Assembly: GCA_025266875.1 (NCBI GenBank)
Contig: JALLLT010000080.1
Location: 27,504-91,503 of the forward strand
Direction of reading: 5' to 3'
Source: Fennellomyces sp. T-0311
Taxonomy: Eukaryota > Mucoromycota > Mucoromycetes > Mucorales > Lichtheimiaceae
Length of the DNA stretch: 64,000 bases
Both the position numbers and the translations under genes were made by a program. Within the stretch, counting starts at the first letter, position 1. Each line of letters starts with the position of its first letter. The notes under the pieces were generated by a model. That model worked only from the letters and a program-made list of their open reading frames with translations. It was not told the DNA's origin and did not search any database. Of this stretch, positions 44,841 through 56,696 are shown in pieces.

Positions 44841-46570
44841 TCATACAGCTAGTGCTTCAATTTTTGCCGCAGCACCATCATCCTTAAAAAACTTCTCGGC
44901 CACGATATATTTCTCTTCACGCCTCCTGAGACGTTTGACGCAGGCAAGAGTGGAAGGTAACGTCATAAATAGCCAAGCAGCTACCGGCAATGTAATATAA
45001 TCAAACAGATTGGTCCAACGTCTTGACTCGGCTTTTCGCAATAGTTCGCGATCGACAGACCGATGCATATGCTCGTACACCGCGAGGGTGCCAAACAACG
45101 GAAGCGGCAAAAACAAGGTGACAAGACGGACAATATTCCATAGTGTGGCATAAAATTCGGTAGTCAGTATTGGGTTTTCCATGGGGTTCACAACGGCTAG
45201 CAGCTGGTATGGCGGGAAGAGGATGAATTGCATCAATGGCACTGCTGCAAACATGAGCCAACCCGAGGTAACTGGAATCATGTGTGCTTCGAGCACCTTC
45301 AGGCAAACTAGGATCTTGTCATACAGCGGAATCCTGGTCTGCATTGCACTGCGTAGCGTATAGGCGACATCAGCGACACCGTTATAATGACGTTTGGCTT
45401 GAATGTAGCGGGCATTGATGTTGGATAGGTAGCCGTTGGTTTGGACGTTGGTCAGGTTGATCGGTACGTGAATAGGGACAGTACGTGCCTGGCCATCCGT
45501 CTTGAAAAAGCACTTTAAAAACATGTGCATATCCTCGCCTACAGCATCCGCATCCGTGTCCCAGTAACCGACTCGTTCGGCCAGGGTCAAAGATACACTG
45601 TATGTTGAACAAGGGAAGGCGATACCACGACTGTTGCCTAGGTTGGCCATCACCATGGCAGACCAGGTAATATCTGTCACTCGTACAGCAGCTGGGACTT
45701 GGAAGCAGTTTCTGGAGAAAAAGATGGGTGGTGCCAACAGAAGCGAGTACGGGTCATCGGCTTTGTTGAGAGCATCTTCCACCTCGCGGACATAGAGTTC
45801 GGGAATGGCCGAGTCCGAGTCGGTCACGGTCAGAATCAGACGACGGCGATCAATACGGTCCGACAGGGCTGCGCAACCGTACTGAGCCGCATATGCAACG
45901 TTGCTCCCCTTGCCACGGGATTCACCAGGGATATCGGCAGGGTGGCCTGTCACTATGAATTGGAGAAATTGACCTGCAAAAGCCTCCTGAATCCTTTGCC
46001 CTTTCTTTTCGTAGCCCAATTCCGATGCCTCCATTGCAAGAATAATCATATAATGCGTTTGGGCGTTTCTAAATAAACGTTAGCCTCAGGATCAGACCAC
46101 AACGTCTTCATATATATATATAAGGAGAATTACCGATGGCCAGCCAGTCGGCTGATGGTGTCACAGAGTAGCCCTTCGGGTTCACAATAATTGGGAATAA
46201 TGAAAGCGTGCAGATAGTGTGGATCCTCATAGTACTGGAGCTTCTGTTCGATGTCGACGATACGGCCACGTGTAAAGCTGGGGGAATCGGCCCTGCTGCT
46301 GCTGCTGGCGGCCAGGTCAGTGTCGTCACACGGACAGGTTGAAGCGAGCCGTGCATTCCACTTGCTGATGGTGCGTCGCATGCGGCGAGCAGTCAGATAG
46401 AACTTGCACAGGTGGTTGATCTGGGAATATAAGAAGAGACTGAAGTAAGCGAAGAGCAGCATCAAATAAGCTCTAGGGAACAAAATGGGCCCGAGAGGCA
46501 GGATTGCTAGGGATAGTAATGAGACTATCGGAGCAACCCATTCTGCAGGCGAGGCCAAATGAGACATCAA
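44841..46570 (-). CDS. GT2-family membrane glycosyltransferase-like protein
   Basis: A membrane glycosyltransferase of the GT2 (GT-A fold) superfamily. It has two exons: 46570-46133 carries two or three N-terminal spans (SLLSLAILPLGPILFP, AYLMLLFAYFSLFLY) and a cytosolic start of the catalytic domain (HAFIIPNYCEPEG). After an intron with an AT microsatellite, 46067-44841 carries the rest. Catalytic blocks are SNVAYAAQYGCAAL, TVTDSDSAIPELY (DxD) and DTDADAVGEDMHM (ED). The last motif reads QAKRHYNGV, in place of the QxxRW typical of processive synthases. At least four C-terminal spans follow. This is not chitin synthase: the EDR and QRRRW motifs are absent. Product unknown; the missing Trp argues for a non-processive or divergent enzyme. 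Confidence 0.75.
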
Positions 46571-46875
46571 AGGTTCAAAGAAGAGAGTGGAGTGGAAAAG
46601 GTAAGAAAGAAAAATTGATGCGTATTGTTGCCGTATCTATGTGGAATTTTCACCAGATTCAAAGGGGCGCGCGGACTTTCTGGATGAAACCGCTGCGGTG
46701 ACAGTGATCTGAAACTTCCGTCATGAGAGGGCCTGGCTCGCAGCCAAGGTGGGTCAGCCTGATCGCAGGGAGTGCAGAGGTTCAAATAGCAGAATGAATT
46801 AAATTAATTACGGATACACGCGGTGGGTTATGCTGGAACGACTAATACAAAGGCGAAGGGAATCAATTTCTAAAT
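46571..46875. other. Upstream region of the GT2-like gene
   Basis: Short spacer between the GT2-like start and the thioesterase stop, both on the minus strand. It must contain the GT2-like promoter and thioesterase 3' UTR. No other feature seen. Confidence 0.4.
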
Positions 46876-47745
46876 TTAGGCAATGGGTGTTTTAGGTCCA
46901 ATGTACAGTGATTTGGCTTCCGAGTACTTGGTTTTGCCATCTGGGCTTTCAATCCAAGCCTCGACGTACGCCTTACGTCCCTCGGCACGATCGAGCTTGC
47001 CACGGAGAACCACCCACTGATCGGCCTTGAGTGGTTTGCGGTAATCGATGTTGAGATTTGCAGTGAAACCAATGTTGTTTGGCAGCGCAGGCATAGCCTA
47101 TCAGAGCAAGCACGCGGTTAGAAGACGTAGATCTTCGCTTTTCCTCTGTTTCCATACCACGCATGCCAAGATTTCGTCCAAAAGAGTGGCGATCATGCCG
47201 CCGTGGATGATACCAGCGTGGCCGCAGAGGTCGCTGCCAAGATGGACTGCCGCCAGCACCTCCGTCCGTGCCTTATTATAGAACAGCACCGGTGGCACAA
47301 CAATCTTGCCCTTGCCACGCAGAGTCTACACCATTGTTCAGATCCCAATGGCTGTATTAGATGTCAAACATACCGAAGCAGTCAGAGACTGCACTTTGGC
47401 GTTGTCTCGCAAATGGCCATACGCTTCAAATTCGAAATAATCGGGGCTTTCGCGGGCAGCCTTGACAACGGCCAATGCATCCTGCTCGTCCTTGGCGGCC
47501 TGGAAGTGTTCGTCAGTAGCACCCAAGAGTGCATGCTTTTGATTGAGGAGTTCAGTGGCGTGTTGAGTTGACATTGCGGTGTATAGTGCGGCGCTGGTGA
47601 GAATGCAACAACTAAGGACGGTCGTAATGTATCTCTTGGACGATCGAGATGAAGAAGAGTAAAGTCGCGGACGATGCACGATCGACGGTCTATATATACT
47701 GGTCGCCGCTGTTTCAAAACCAGATCGCCGCAATATTCTGAACAT
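46876..47745 (-). CDS. PaaI/THEM4-like hotdog acyl-CoA thioesterase
   Basis: A hotdog-fold thioesterase that would hydrolyse acyl-CoA. It starts at 47745 with MFRILRRSGFETAATSIYRP, an Arg/Ser-rich leader followed by a hydrophobic segment (ITTVLSCCILTSAALYTAM), suggesting import into or anchoring at mitochondria. The hotdog core begins with VLAAVHLGSDLCGHAGIIHG and continues GGMIATLLDEI; the HGG and the downstream acidic residue are the catalytic features. The last exon gives FTANLNIDYRKPLKADQWVV and VEAWIESPDGKTKYSEA, the second half of the sheet. Two to three introns. An ATG nine codons upstream (47772) is in frame. Substrate length is not predictable. Confidence 0.85.
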
Positions 47746-49196
47746 TGTGCAATGCAAGCTGCTTCCAGTCAACGCAAGCGTTTCTTTTTGACATTTATTG
47801 GGTGGATTTTAACGTCCGTCGCTTGGTCAGCATTTTTGCGCAGACCCAGATGATAGAGCTGCCAAAACAAACGATCAGGCGTGTCACAAGCAGCGGCCGT
47901 TATCAAGGTGTGGTCCACAGAATCCCCAGCTTTTGTGTGCGCCGACATCTACTTATTAGTCCAACAAATTAATGCCGGGCCACGCTGCAGCATGTTGCCG
48001 TGACACATTGTGCTTCCGGGATACACAGGTTCCACCGAAGCCACACCGGTTAAACTCACGGATGCATGTGGCATAAGAGATATACCTACCCCTTCTATTT
48101 TTTAAAAAAAAAAACACTGATCAGGAGTGCACGGAAGCGAAAGAAGAGAGTAACTGTCGCTCCCCAAACAACGCCAAAAGGTAGATGGCGAAGAAAGGAC
48201 GTATGCGTGGCAAGCCATGGCTCACGTGGACCCTATAGCGTGGCAACAAAATCCCATAGGCTCAAGTAAAACGTAATACCCTCTTCTTCAAGCATTCTGT
48301 CATGCCAAGTGCTGTTCGAGAAGTGCCGCGCGGACACAGACACAAAGATACCAAACACGTCCTTACGAGAACAGATGGCTGCTTTGTTCGACCTGACTTC
48401 GACCTATGTGCATAGGAGAATCGGTCGTCCCGGAATGCATTACAATGGTATTCAAATAGTATAGAGAGCGCTTCAATCGGTCGTACTAGATTAAACATTT
48501 AATTTAAAATTATTCGCATTTTCATTGCTTTTCCTATCTATTGTAAATCCCAATTACAACAAGCTATTGCTGAATTCAAAAATTAGTTTGGGAGACTTTT
48601 TATATGGATATTCAGCTGTGGTCTTCAAACCATCCATGTTTCTATTTTGGATTATACGGAAAGTCCCTTTTTGTCGCTCTCAATACCGGTTCGATTGATT
48701 ACACACACTCTGTAATACTAATTGATGCATGGGATCAATGGTAAAGCTGCCAAGGTGAGCTTGCACTACGGAAAGCTCCACACGGATATCTACTGAAAAA
48801 TCCGAGTTTTCCTCTATTCACTTAAAATCCTGTGATACCACTGAAAATTATGATGCCCAATCTATGGTACGAAAGTAGTGCACTAATTCGACACTGGATG
48901 ATAAAGTTCTTTACATCGTTCATATGCAAAGGAGCCCGACTCTACAAGATATTTGATTTTAAAGTACTGGAAATCCCGGGAAATCACTGTTCATTTAGGA
49001 AGCATCCCTAGATTTGATTGCTAGAGCAGCAGTTGGCTTCAGAACAACCGATCATTGCCGTTCAGCCTATAAAAAGCATGGAAATCTGAGGTAGCCTTTC
49101 TGATAAACTCACTGAACTGCTTCTTGCAGTGTTACGGATCGAGCGTACGCAAAATGAGCAAATATTATAAATCAAGGACGAATCACGGCATTAAAG
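47746..49196. other. Intergenic
   Basis: About 1.4 kb with no supported gene. Frames at 48066-48269 and 48262-48498 lack motifs. AT content rises from 48500 onward toward the decayed region. Confidence 0.4.
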
Positions 49197-50330
49197 GTGT
49201 CAGTGGAAGATCAAACGTCTGTCAACAGAAGATTACTCAGTATGTTTGAAAGGATGCAAGCCGATCCGCGCAGCAACAGCACGACACAAACTCCTCATGT
49301 TTATCAAGTTTCTCCAGATGATCGTTATATAGAACAACCATTGGCACTGAAGTTTGACAAAAAGAAACTGCCAAGAAATGACGCCTGTTACCTTCACTTG
49401 GGCGCTCCTCGCTGACCTTATCAAAAAGCATCGAGAACATAAAAAGCTTTCTGCCTTAACGGACGCACAGGTGACATCAAGAGTGAAGCAAATCAAAAGA
49501 CATATCCGGGCGTCGTTCGCTACTTCAAATCCAAGTTTAGGCCTAGTGGCACTGTGACATGGGGTGACAGACTGGTGAAAATTCACCGACTTGCAATGGC
49601 CACCAAACTTGAACATGAAGTTGCCTCGTTCGCTTCTCTCATTTAATCAAGCGGCGATAGTGAAGGGAACTGGTATGCTCTCAGAATGATGAACCACTGG
49701 AGTTGAGCGAGTAGATCCCGATTTACTGCCTCATGGAGGGCGCTGTCGCGAGTTGTTCAGGTTTTTTTTCGTACATTGGCATTTGACGGTACTGATAGTA
49801 AAATGGTAGTTGTTCTGGTGCCAGTGATGAGCCTGAAGACAGCCAAGTACATCCCATGCGATTAATGTTTCAAGATTCGGATGACGATAATTCAAGAAAT
49901 CATGTTTGTCCAAACTACGGTGGAAGTCCACAATCAAGCGGAAGCAGTGGTAGCGAGCGATGAGGTGGGTGATAATACGAGCAGTGCTGAATCTACTGCT
50001 GGTGATACTTCTCGGCCATTGGCATACGAAGATATTGATCCTGATACCCAGCGCTTCGTGGGTGATGCAGTTTCTCCCGATCAATTCTCAACAAAGGTAT
50101 GTTAGAACGTACAAGATGAACAAGACATCGAATACATAAAAAAAAAGATTGTACATCCAGCAGGTTGCTTCCGAGGAAAGTAGCAAGCGCCTGCATCTGT
50201 TGAAAAAGCCAGGAGGCTTCCATCAGCTGCAAGCGGCGTATCCAAATCGAAAGTTCCTGTCGCACCACGTCAACGAATATCACGTCTGTGCAATGAGATT
50301 TCGAGTGTAGTCTAGATATTCTCAGGTTGT
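49197..50330 (+). pseudogene. Decayed gene with compensating frameshifts
   Basis: The plus frame from 49197 reads MSVEDQTSVNRRLLSMFERM and goes on through HVYQVSPDDRYIEQPLALKF. At about 49370 coding character switches by one base to TPVTFTWALLADLIKKHREH and then LTDAQVTSRVKQIKRHIR. Near 49500 it returns to the first frame with YPGVVRYFKSKFRPSGTVTW and LAMATKLEHEVASFASLI. Further downstream, frames with SAESTAGDTSRPLAYEDIDP and, after a GTATGT...CCAG intron, QVASEESSKRLHLLKK or KSKVPVAPRQRISRLC seem to continue it. This is what an old protein gene looks like after indels. I do not recognise it; its position just before a LINE remnant suggests mobile-element origin, unproven. Confidence 0.4.
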
Positions 50331-50629
50331 AAAGGAGTAAAATCACTCTGCAATGCGTCGTCTATAAATAATGACTGCTTTACTTCATTCAAATAACAAA
50401 TAAGACTGCTGTATAGTATCACGCTATCGACCGCTGCTTTAGAAACACTGAAAAGCACTGCTTTTCACTGTAAACTCTCAAACCCTGAAAATTTTCGAAG
50501 GTGCAAAAAGTGGAGTATTTCCGTGTTTGGCGATTTCCAGGGAAAAAGCAACATTTGTCAGTGTTAAAATTTTCCGTAGTGCTTGACAGAACGGTACCCA
50601 TCCTACTATGGATATCGTTGGCATCTTAG

Positions 50630-52691
50630 CAAATGCGCCATAATCGAACTTCCTCTTTGCCAATGACAACTGATTCACACATGCCAACAGAGCACCAACA
50701 CATGTGTATAAGTTATACGGCACAACGATAAACAAAGTCGACAGCTTCGAATATTTCGGCTTCCCGTTTACGTACCTTGGTTTAGACGTGGATATGCTTA
50801 TCAATCAAGATATCACTAAGGCTACTGACAGTATCGCATTGATACGACAACTCGGAATCCACCAATACCGCATTGAACTCTGGCCAGCACTTCGTACATA
50901 TCGTTCTTTTGTTCAACCGATCTTCGAATATGGGCTTGCCATAACAGTTTTGTTAGCAAGACAGTTCGACAAATTGCAAAAAGTTTAGATCGTATATATC
51001 AAAATGGCATTCAATCGTAACAAGGCAACCAAATTTTCAACCATAGTTTCGATGGTGCTGGCCGATATCCCATCAATGAAGATTAGGGCCCACACACTAT
51101 CGCTCAAATTCGTCACGTAACTCCGTTCAGTACCAGCCCCAACAATGGCGCATGCAGTAGAACTGACTATCCTAAGGAATACGAGGAAATCAAGAGATAC
51201 TTAATGGAGGCGATTAATTGCGACCAACTACCTCCATCAAGCATACCACAAGATATCCAAAAGACAAGATACACCTGGCAACCCGGTTGCTATGGCCATC
51301 GAAAATATGCATGACGAAGAGTTCACATCCCGTTGCAAGAAGTTCAAAACGATTCGGTACCTTCGATCACACTGTGTAGTGGATCAGTTCTTATACCTTG
51401 CGGCCACTTCCAAGGATTGATATGGTCTGGTCAAATGGTGAATGTACCGGTTTCCATCATATCCATTGAAAGAGTGCGCATCCAGTGCACCTACGGCATC
51501 TAGAGAACACTGCGCCTTACGCCATTACTGCACGCACTACGGCAAGAGCTACTCGATGCATATGATCCAATGCCAAACCTGAGCAGCGAACAACAGTCAT
51601 TTGATCACATGATGAATAGCCTTCCACGATCGGATGCTGGGCTAACCCGAGGCAAATGAACGACAGCATGGCCGGCGCGAATTAAGGCTCTAAGAAAGAT
51701 CGACGAACTAAGCCATAAGGATGTTGAATTCAACGATGACATACCCGATACTGGGAAGGCATTACAAGGCCCAACCTCAGCAAGTACCGATAACCGAGAT
51801 TGATATATTTGTGTTTGCTTCCTATCTCTTTAATCAAAAGGGCCACTCTTTTTCCCAATAGGAGTTTTTCAGACGTGGAGTATGATCTTCTACCTTACCA
51901 TACACATTTGTATTGCAAGGAAGCGACCATATCCCTATAGAGACAGGTCTACTAGCCTTCCATCAATAAATACAATACTTTTCAACTATATCATCGGGTG
52001 CTTCCGTTTCGCTTGAAAATATTTTATCAATGAACCAGGTTTATCAACGAAGCATGGGATTAATTTTATCCTTAGTCGGGTAAAAATATCTATCCTGGCT
52101 AAAGCACCTTTTCCTTGGACTTTTTGATACCTATGAGCCATATGTATTTTTATGTCAGACCTAGAGTATATCAATCTTGTATGTAACGTTTATAGTGACG
52201 AAAGCGTCCACAATGGCTTTCAAGGCTCCTTGGAACACCAAGTAAGTCGCGGTCGGTAATAATACACGATGTTGCTGACGACAGCTGTATTTTTCACCAA
52301 GCGTCTTTCCTTCGCCGTTGCTGTCCTGGGGGTAGGGGCAACGTACCAACCTAAAAAGTGCTGTGACTTGCCACGTTATAGGTAGCATCATCGTCGGCGA
52401 TTGTGGTTGGTGTGGCCTTCGGGTAGAAGCATCAACCACTCTTACTTGGTAGTTGACTTTAAAGCAGCTTTGGAGAGTATGATACCTACTAAAGAACATT
52501 TTCTCCGCTGTATGCAACCTACTATCCAATATCTGATCATCTGTTCCATTTGCTTATGGTAAGTTGGTATAAAGTATACTTCTTGATTTTCTGTTACTAA
52601 AATCGGATATTTCTAGTGCTTAATGGATGGGATTGATTGGATAAGTAGTAGTGTTGCTTCGCCAGAGATTTGTTCGTAAATAAAGATATCT
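50630..52691 (+). mobile_element. Non-LTR (LINE) retrotransposon remnant: RT end plus 3' region
   Basis: From about 50655 the translation reads LFANDN, a ruined form of the reverse transcriptase catalytic loop (F/Y-A-D-D). Then KLYGTTINKVDSFEYFGFPF, GLDVDMLINQDITKATDS and FVQPIFEYGLAITVLL follow, which is the RT thumb/connection region of fungal LINEs. Later broken frames give KMAFNRNKATKFSTIVSM and, at about 51600-51660, FDHMMNSLPRSDAGLTRGK, shared with the 34.8-35.3 kb copy. From 51987 to 52691 runs the 3' segment shared with 7058-7765. The 5' half of the element is missing and there are many stops, so it is dead. Confidence 0.75.
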
Positions 52692-52842
52692 AACGATATA
52701 TTCTGATGCTCCGGAAAATGCATGCCTGACATGCGACAAAAATGGAAATATCAAATAGCAAAGACGTGCGTGTAGCCGCCCGCGTACGAAGCGCGACAAT
52801 CGGACGCGCCGGAAGTTAATCCGACAAGAAGTTGCTTTATTG

Positions 52843-53667
52843 CTAATCCGCCTTCCTTGGCTTCTCTTCCTCCATCTTTTTGCCCCAGTACAGGAACACT
52901 TGAACCATCAACACACCATTCAGGACACTCGCGAGCACGTTTCCGGACAACATCAGCGGATCATTCAGCTCCGTCATAGTCGTAAACACCCGCGCCGTAG
53001 TGCCTGCAAAATAATTGACTACCGCGAAGACCGACAACTGGCCAGTCGACTTGTTCGCAAAGTTGGAATAGATCTGCGGCACCTTACTTGCGAGGCTGAG
53101 TGGAATCGTGGCGGCGTAGAGGCTGGCCATGACCCACGATGGGATCATGGACGTGAGTATATACAGCACCGCGACGTAGCCGACAAGCGCTGCCAGTGTT
53201 TCGCCAAATCGTTGACCGTAGAAGAGGATAAGCAGCGTAATAATGATGTTTTGCACCGTTAAAAAGATAGTTTCGCCATATGTGCTGAATGGGTTCGCCT
53301 GACGCCAGTTGTACGAGAAAGTGATGCAACAAGCGAGCGTCTCCAAAAGGTACGAGGCGAGAGAGAGGCCACGCGCAGACCCGCTGTTAATGATCGTAAG
53401 AATTTGTGGGATCTTCACGATAGAACCGCCAACGACAATACCCAAACCAAGCGCTTTGGAAATGGCGTACTTGATGCAAGGGACATTTGTCAAGTCAAAA
53501 TCTTCCACGAGCGAGACATAGCACGTGTCGCCAATCAACGCTACCAAGGGATCTTTAAGAGGTGGAGGAAGAAGCATTTTGCGTTCGAAGAAGTCGCGTG
53601 TGGGGACGGGAGGAGCGGCTGCGAGCGTAGGCCACACAAATAAAAAGGCGAAAAGACCACGAGGCAT
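52843..53667 (-). CDS. MPDU1: Mannose-P-dolichol utilization defect 1 homologue (PQ-loop)
   Basis: An ER membrane protein of the PQ-loop family needed for use of dolichol-P-mannose and dolichol-P-glucose in glycan assembly. A single exon of 274 codons from the ATG at 53667 begins with a hydrophobic N-terminus (MPRGLFAFLFVWPTLAAAPP). The family blocks are present: CIKYAISKALGLGIVVGGSI, then VKIPQILTIINSGSARGLSL (first PQ loop) and SYLLETLACCITFSYNWRQ. Further on, SLASKVPQIYSNFANKSTGQ (second PQ loop) precedes LSVFAVVNYFAGTTARVFTT. The acidic/basic tail is EEEKPRKAD. The open frame extends upstream to 53817, but the chosen ATG gives the expected start. Intronless. Confidence 0.93.
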   Translation of the reverse strand: MPRGLFAFLFVWPTLAAAPPVPTRDFFERKMLLPPPLKDPLVALIGDTCYVSLVEDFDLTNVPCIKYAISKALGLGIVVGGSIVKIPQILTIINSGSARGLSLASYLLETLACCITFSYNWRQANPFSTYGETIFLTVQNIIITLLILFYGQRFGETLAALVGYVAVLYILTSMIPSWVMASLYAATIPLSLASKVPQIYSNFANKSTGQLSVFAVVNYFAGTTARVFTTMTELNDPLMLSGNVLASVLNGVLMVQVFLYWGKKMEEEKPRKAD

Positions 53668-54119
53668 ACAAGGAACGTGAAGTGCCTGGGACGTCGTTTT
53701 CAAAGCCCAGGCACCACCTGGCCAATCGTTTCTCGATTCGTGCAGCCTATTTAATTGCTGACTGGTGCTAGATCGTGAATTCAGCGCGTTCCACGGATTA
53801 CATAAGTTTCTTTGCACCCTTCTGGCTCTTGGACCTGAAACAACTGGATATACATACCAAACAACTTAGCATCCTGCCGTATTGTACACCGCCACAGGTT
53901 TTCATTATTTCTCACTTATGTTTATTTAGATTACTGTAAATAATTTTTGGTTAGCACAAAAGCACGACTAGTTCAATCTGGCTATTGTTCGTTTACAAGT
54001 GACCAACTGATGCAACCTCCGATTAGGGCCGTATGAGCTACAAAAACTGCGCTGAATAAAGGCTTTGGAAACTTCGTAAATTCAGCCCGACTGGATCCAA
54101 AAATAGCTAGACCTACGGT
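53668..54119. other. MPDU1 upstream region
   Basis: Promoter side of MPDU1. No other gene or repeat recognised. Confidence 0.4.
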
Positions 54120-54345
54120 ATTACTACAGTGGCGACGTTTTTTTAAACACTTTCTTTTTCAGAGCCAACAAGTGCAGCCTTCGCTTCGCCGCAGGGTTTG
54201 TGATCCCCTCCGCTGCGCTGCGTTTCACTGCACCCTTTGGGCTGCACTTCGCTCCGCTCCGGTGTGTTTTGAGAGGCAATGTTTGATAATTTGTTTGGAA
54301 GGCAATGTTTGGTAATTCGGTTTGAAAGGCAACTGTATATTGCAT
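54120..54345. repeat. GC-rich low-complexity island with a short tandem repeat
   Basis: 54150-54270 is rich in GCTGC, GCTTCG, GCTCC and TTTCACTGC blocks, unlike the AT-rich surroundings. It is followed by two near-identical units of 26-27 bp that start AGGCAATGTTTG (54274-54299 and 54300-54326), and the first 7 bp of a third (AGGCAAC). Both strands are open in this island, which is a composition effect and not evidence of a gene. Confidence 0.6.
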
Positions 54346-54396
54346 TGTGGCAAACCTGCATTGTCTCTAACTACACCCTAAACCCTATAGGAATGC

Positions 54397-54811
54397 TGAG
54401 ATAAGAGCGAGGTAACGAGTATCGAAAAGGGACAATAGAAGTCAACGAGACTCAGAAAACTGTAGTTTATTGATGAAGAGTTCGCTTTATTTATAGTAAA
54501 TGCTTATCATGGATGGGACTTCCTATTACTGATGTTATCCAAGGTCATATCATGATTATACCTGTATATCCATTACGTATGTCATATTGGGGTGTTATTG
54601 AGAAACGAGTGATGTCTATCGTTATGGAGCCAGTCCATAACGGATAATGATAAGCTAAGTGATAGCTGTTGACACGCGTTCATGATAACGTCTATGACAA
54701 TATGCCGGATATGGAAGATATGTCTGCATGAGTGAGTTTTACCAAGAAGGAAAGTGAGAGATAACCGTTCCGAGATACTGATCAGTGGTTATGTTCATGT
54801 TGGATACAACA
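54397..54811 (-). mobile_element. Solo LTR (415 bp), minus orientation
   Basis: The sequence is the reverse complement of 58352-58766 with only scattered substitutions and identical length (415 bp). In LTR orientation it begins TGTTG and ends TCTCA, so it has the TG...CA ends of retroviral-type LTRs. It is flanked on both sides by AATGC (54392-54396 and 54812-54816), a 5-bp target-site duplication. No internal retrotransposon domain adjoins it, so it is a solo LTR left by recombination. Confidence 0.9.
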
Positions 54812-55526
54812 AATGCTATTGTATATATTGGACGGTATTCAAAATTCTATTCAGAATAAAATAAACGATGTAACACAAGGATGTGCTACGACTGCATAAC
54901 CAGTTTATACAAAATGGTATTCAAAACGTTTATTTTATTTTATTACTATGGGTTATTCACCCCTACCATTGCGAATTCCTCCCCTTTACTCTGCCATTGT
55001 CCATTCACGCAGGGCTCAAGGTATACTTTTTATATCTAGCTGATCTTCATCTCAGCGACACGAAAATTATGCAATCTGAAGATTACACGCAAGATCAGAG
55101 AACGTGCGGTATCGTTGGTTGGCAATGAGAGCTTCAATTGTTGGAATCCTGATTGAACCGATCGCATACCCCATTCGCTTTTTCTATCTGAAAAGGTAAA
55201 TGATACAGTAAAAAAAGAGCAATCTTTGTTGAACATGGTCGAATGATAAAAAAGGAAAAAGAAGTCGATTCGGCCAAGACATCTAAAAGAAGAGTACACA
55301 CACTGGCGCGCTCACTTGATACCAGTCCAGTACTTCTCACTTCAATTACTAATCCATCGTTCTACACTTTAATTACGAAATGCTGAAATACTTAAGCTAC
55401 TGTTCTTGTCAGTGTATCTACGGAAGCAAAAGGTATATAAGCCATACATTTGAACAGCGTAAATATTCAAGTGCCATTCATCCATTTTTCTACTAAAACT
55501 TTCATGCTGCCCTTGTTCCATTAACC

Positions 55527-55769
55527 ATGCGTGCCAAGTGGTTCGCGACACCGCAAATGCAACCACAGGTGGAAAGCAACCCTTTGGGATTGGGTGTAAG
55601 TACTTGAAGGAAAAAAAGAAGCGAAGAAACTTACGTGTATTTATAGAACTTGACGCTTCTTATATTGTTAGTTCAGAAACTCAACCACAAGGTAGATCGC
55701 CTAGGTGATGTCATTTTGTCTTTAGACTCATCTTTCTCGCTTTTCTGTGAGGTGGTGCTTCGTTGTTAG
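55527..55769 (+). CDS. Possible 63-aa two-exon membrane microprotein
   Basis: Exon 1 (55527-55595) starts MRAKWFATPQMQPQVESNPL and ends at a strong GTAAGTACTTG donor. Exon 2 (55647-55769) follows a TTTATAG acceptor and encodes NLTLLILLVQKLNHKVDRLG, a hydrophobic helix leading into an amphipathic one, then stops. Both exons are in the same phase and the 51-bp intron is of normal size for this genome. It is too short for its coding character to be judged alone, and I do not recognise the family. Terminal TAG at 55769. Confidence 0.35.
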
Positions 55770-56696
55770 TTTTTTGATTTTTTTCTCTGTATTTCACATG
55801 TTTATATAACAGGTGGAAATGGAGTACCCTCCCCCCCACCCCATAAATTTTTTTGGTTATGGTGAATAAACACTATGTTGTGGGCGGGAAACAATGTTTA
55901 TAGGACTTGATTTTAGAGTTTATAGAGGGGGTAGTGAAGTGGGAGCCCAACATTTTTGTAGTGAGAAGTCACTCCCCATTTGCCTATTTTGTAACCCGAA
56001 TCTTGTACCCTCATATATAAGTTTAGCTCGACCCTCCCTTTCACTGTTTCATCACCTTTCTTTCTGTATGGTGCAACTGCTCTTGACCCGACAAAATTTT
56101 TTAGATTTTTTTAAAGCTATCTACTCGACCACATCGTACTTTCATTTATTTTCTTTTCAAGATAATAATAGTTCATTATGATTATAAATGCAATTCTGGG
56201 GAAAACTTTCAAATGACATCGTTTTCAAGAAGTAGAAACGATTTTAAATTTGGTGTTTAAGCAGGGGACAGTACAGATGTTACACTTTTCATTGTCCGGA
56301 ATCCATATAAAGAGCACTGGTGTAACAATATTGTCCATAATTGGAGCCCTATCTTGCTGCTTATACCATGTATGTTGTGTTATAGAGCTTGAAAGTACCC
56401 TTCAGAGGTTGTTATGTAGGGCTTATCGCGCTGAAATGTCAGGGGCACATATTATAGTCGGCATGTTCACTAGTGATAACCTTGTCAGCACTTCGGTTTT
56501 TCATTATTGCTAAATCATAGCTTTCTTTATCTAGCACACGCCTATCGCTCATCCTATCTAGTATCTATAGGCTTATAACCGATAAGGGTCAGCATATATA
56601 CATGATTCTCCTTACGTTAAATTAATATGTATATTTTCAAAGTTCTATATAAAGAGAGTCTTTGGAGAATATTTGATCTTACAAGCAACCTTTTCG
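55770..56696. other. Intergenic, upstream of transposase
   Basis: AT-rich with a C9 tract near 55830. A TATATAAAG box at 56648 lies about 50 bp before the transposase ATG and may be its promoter. I could not find the terminal inverted repeat of the transposon by eye. Confidence 0.35.

Noticed and set aside
50440..50600. Possible second MITE (CACTG...CAGTG ends)
   Set aside because: Only about five bases at each end match as inverted repeats and no clear target-site duplication flanks them.
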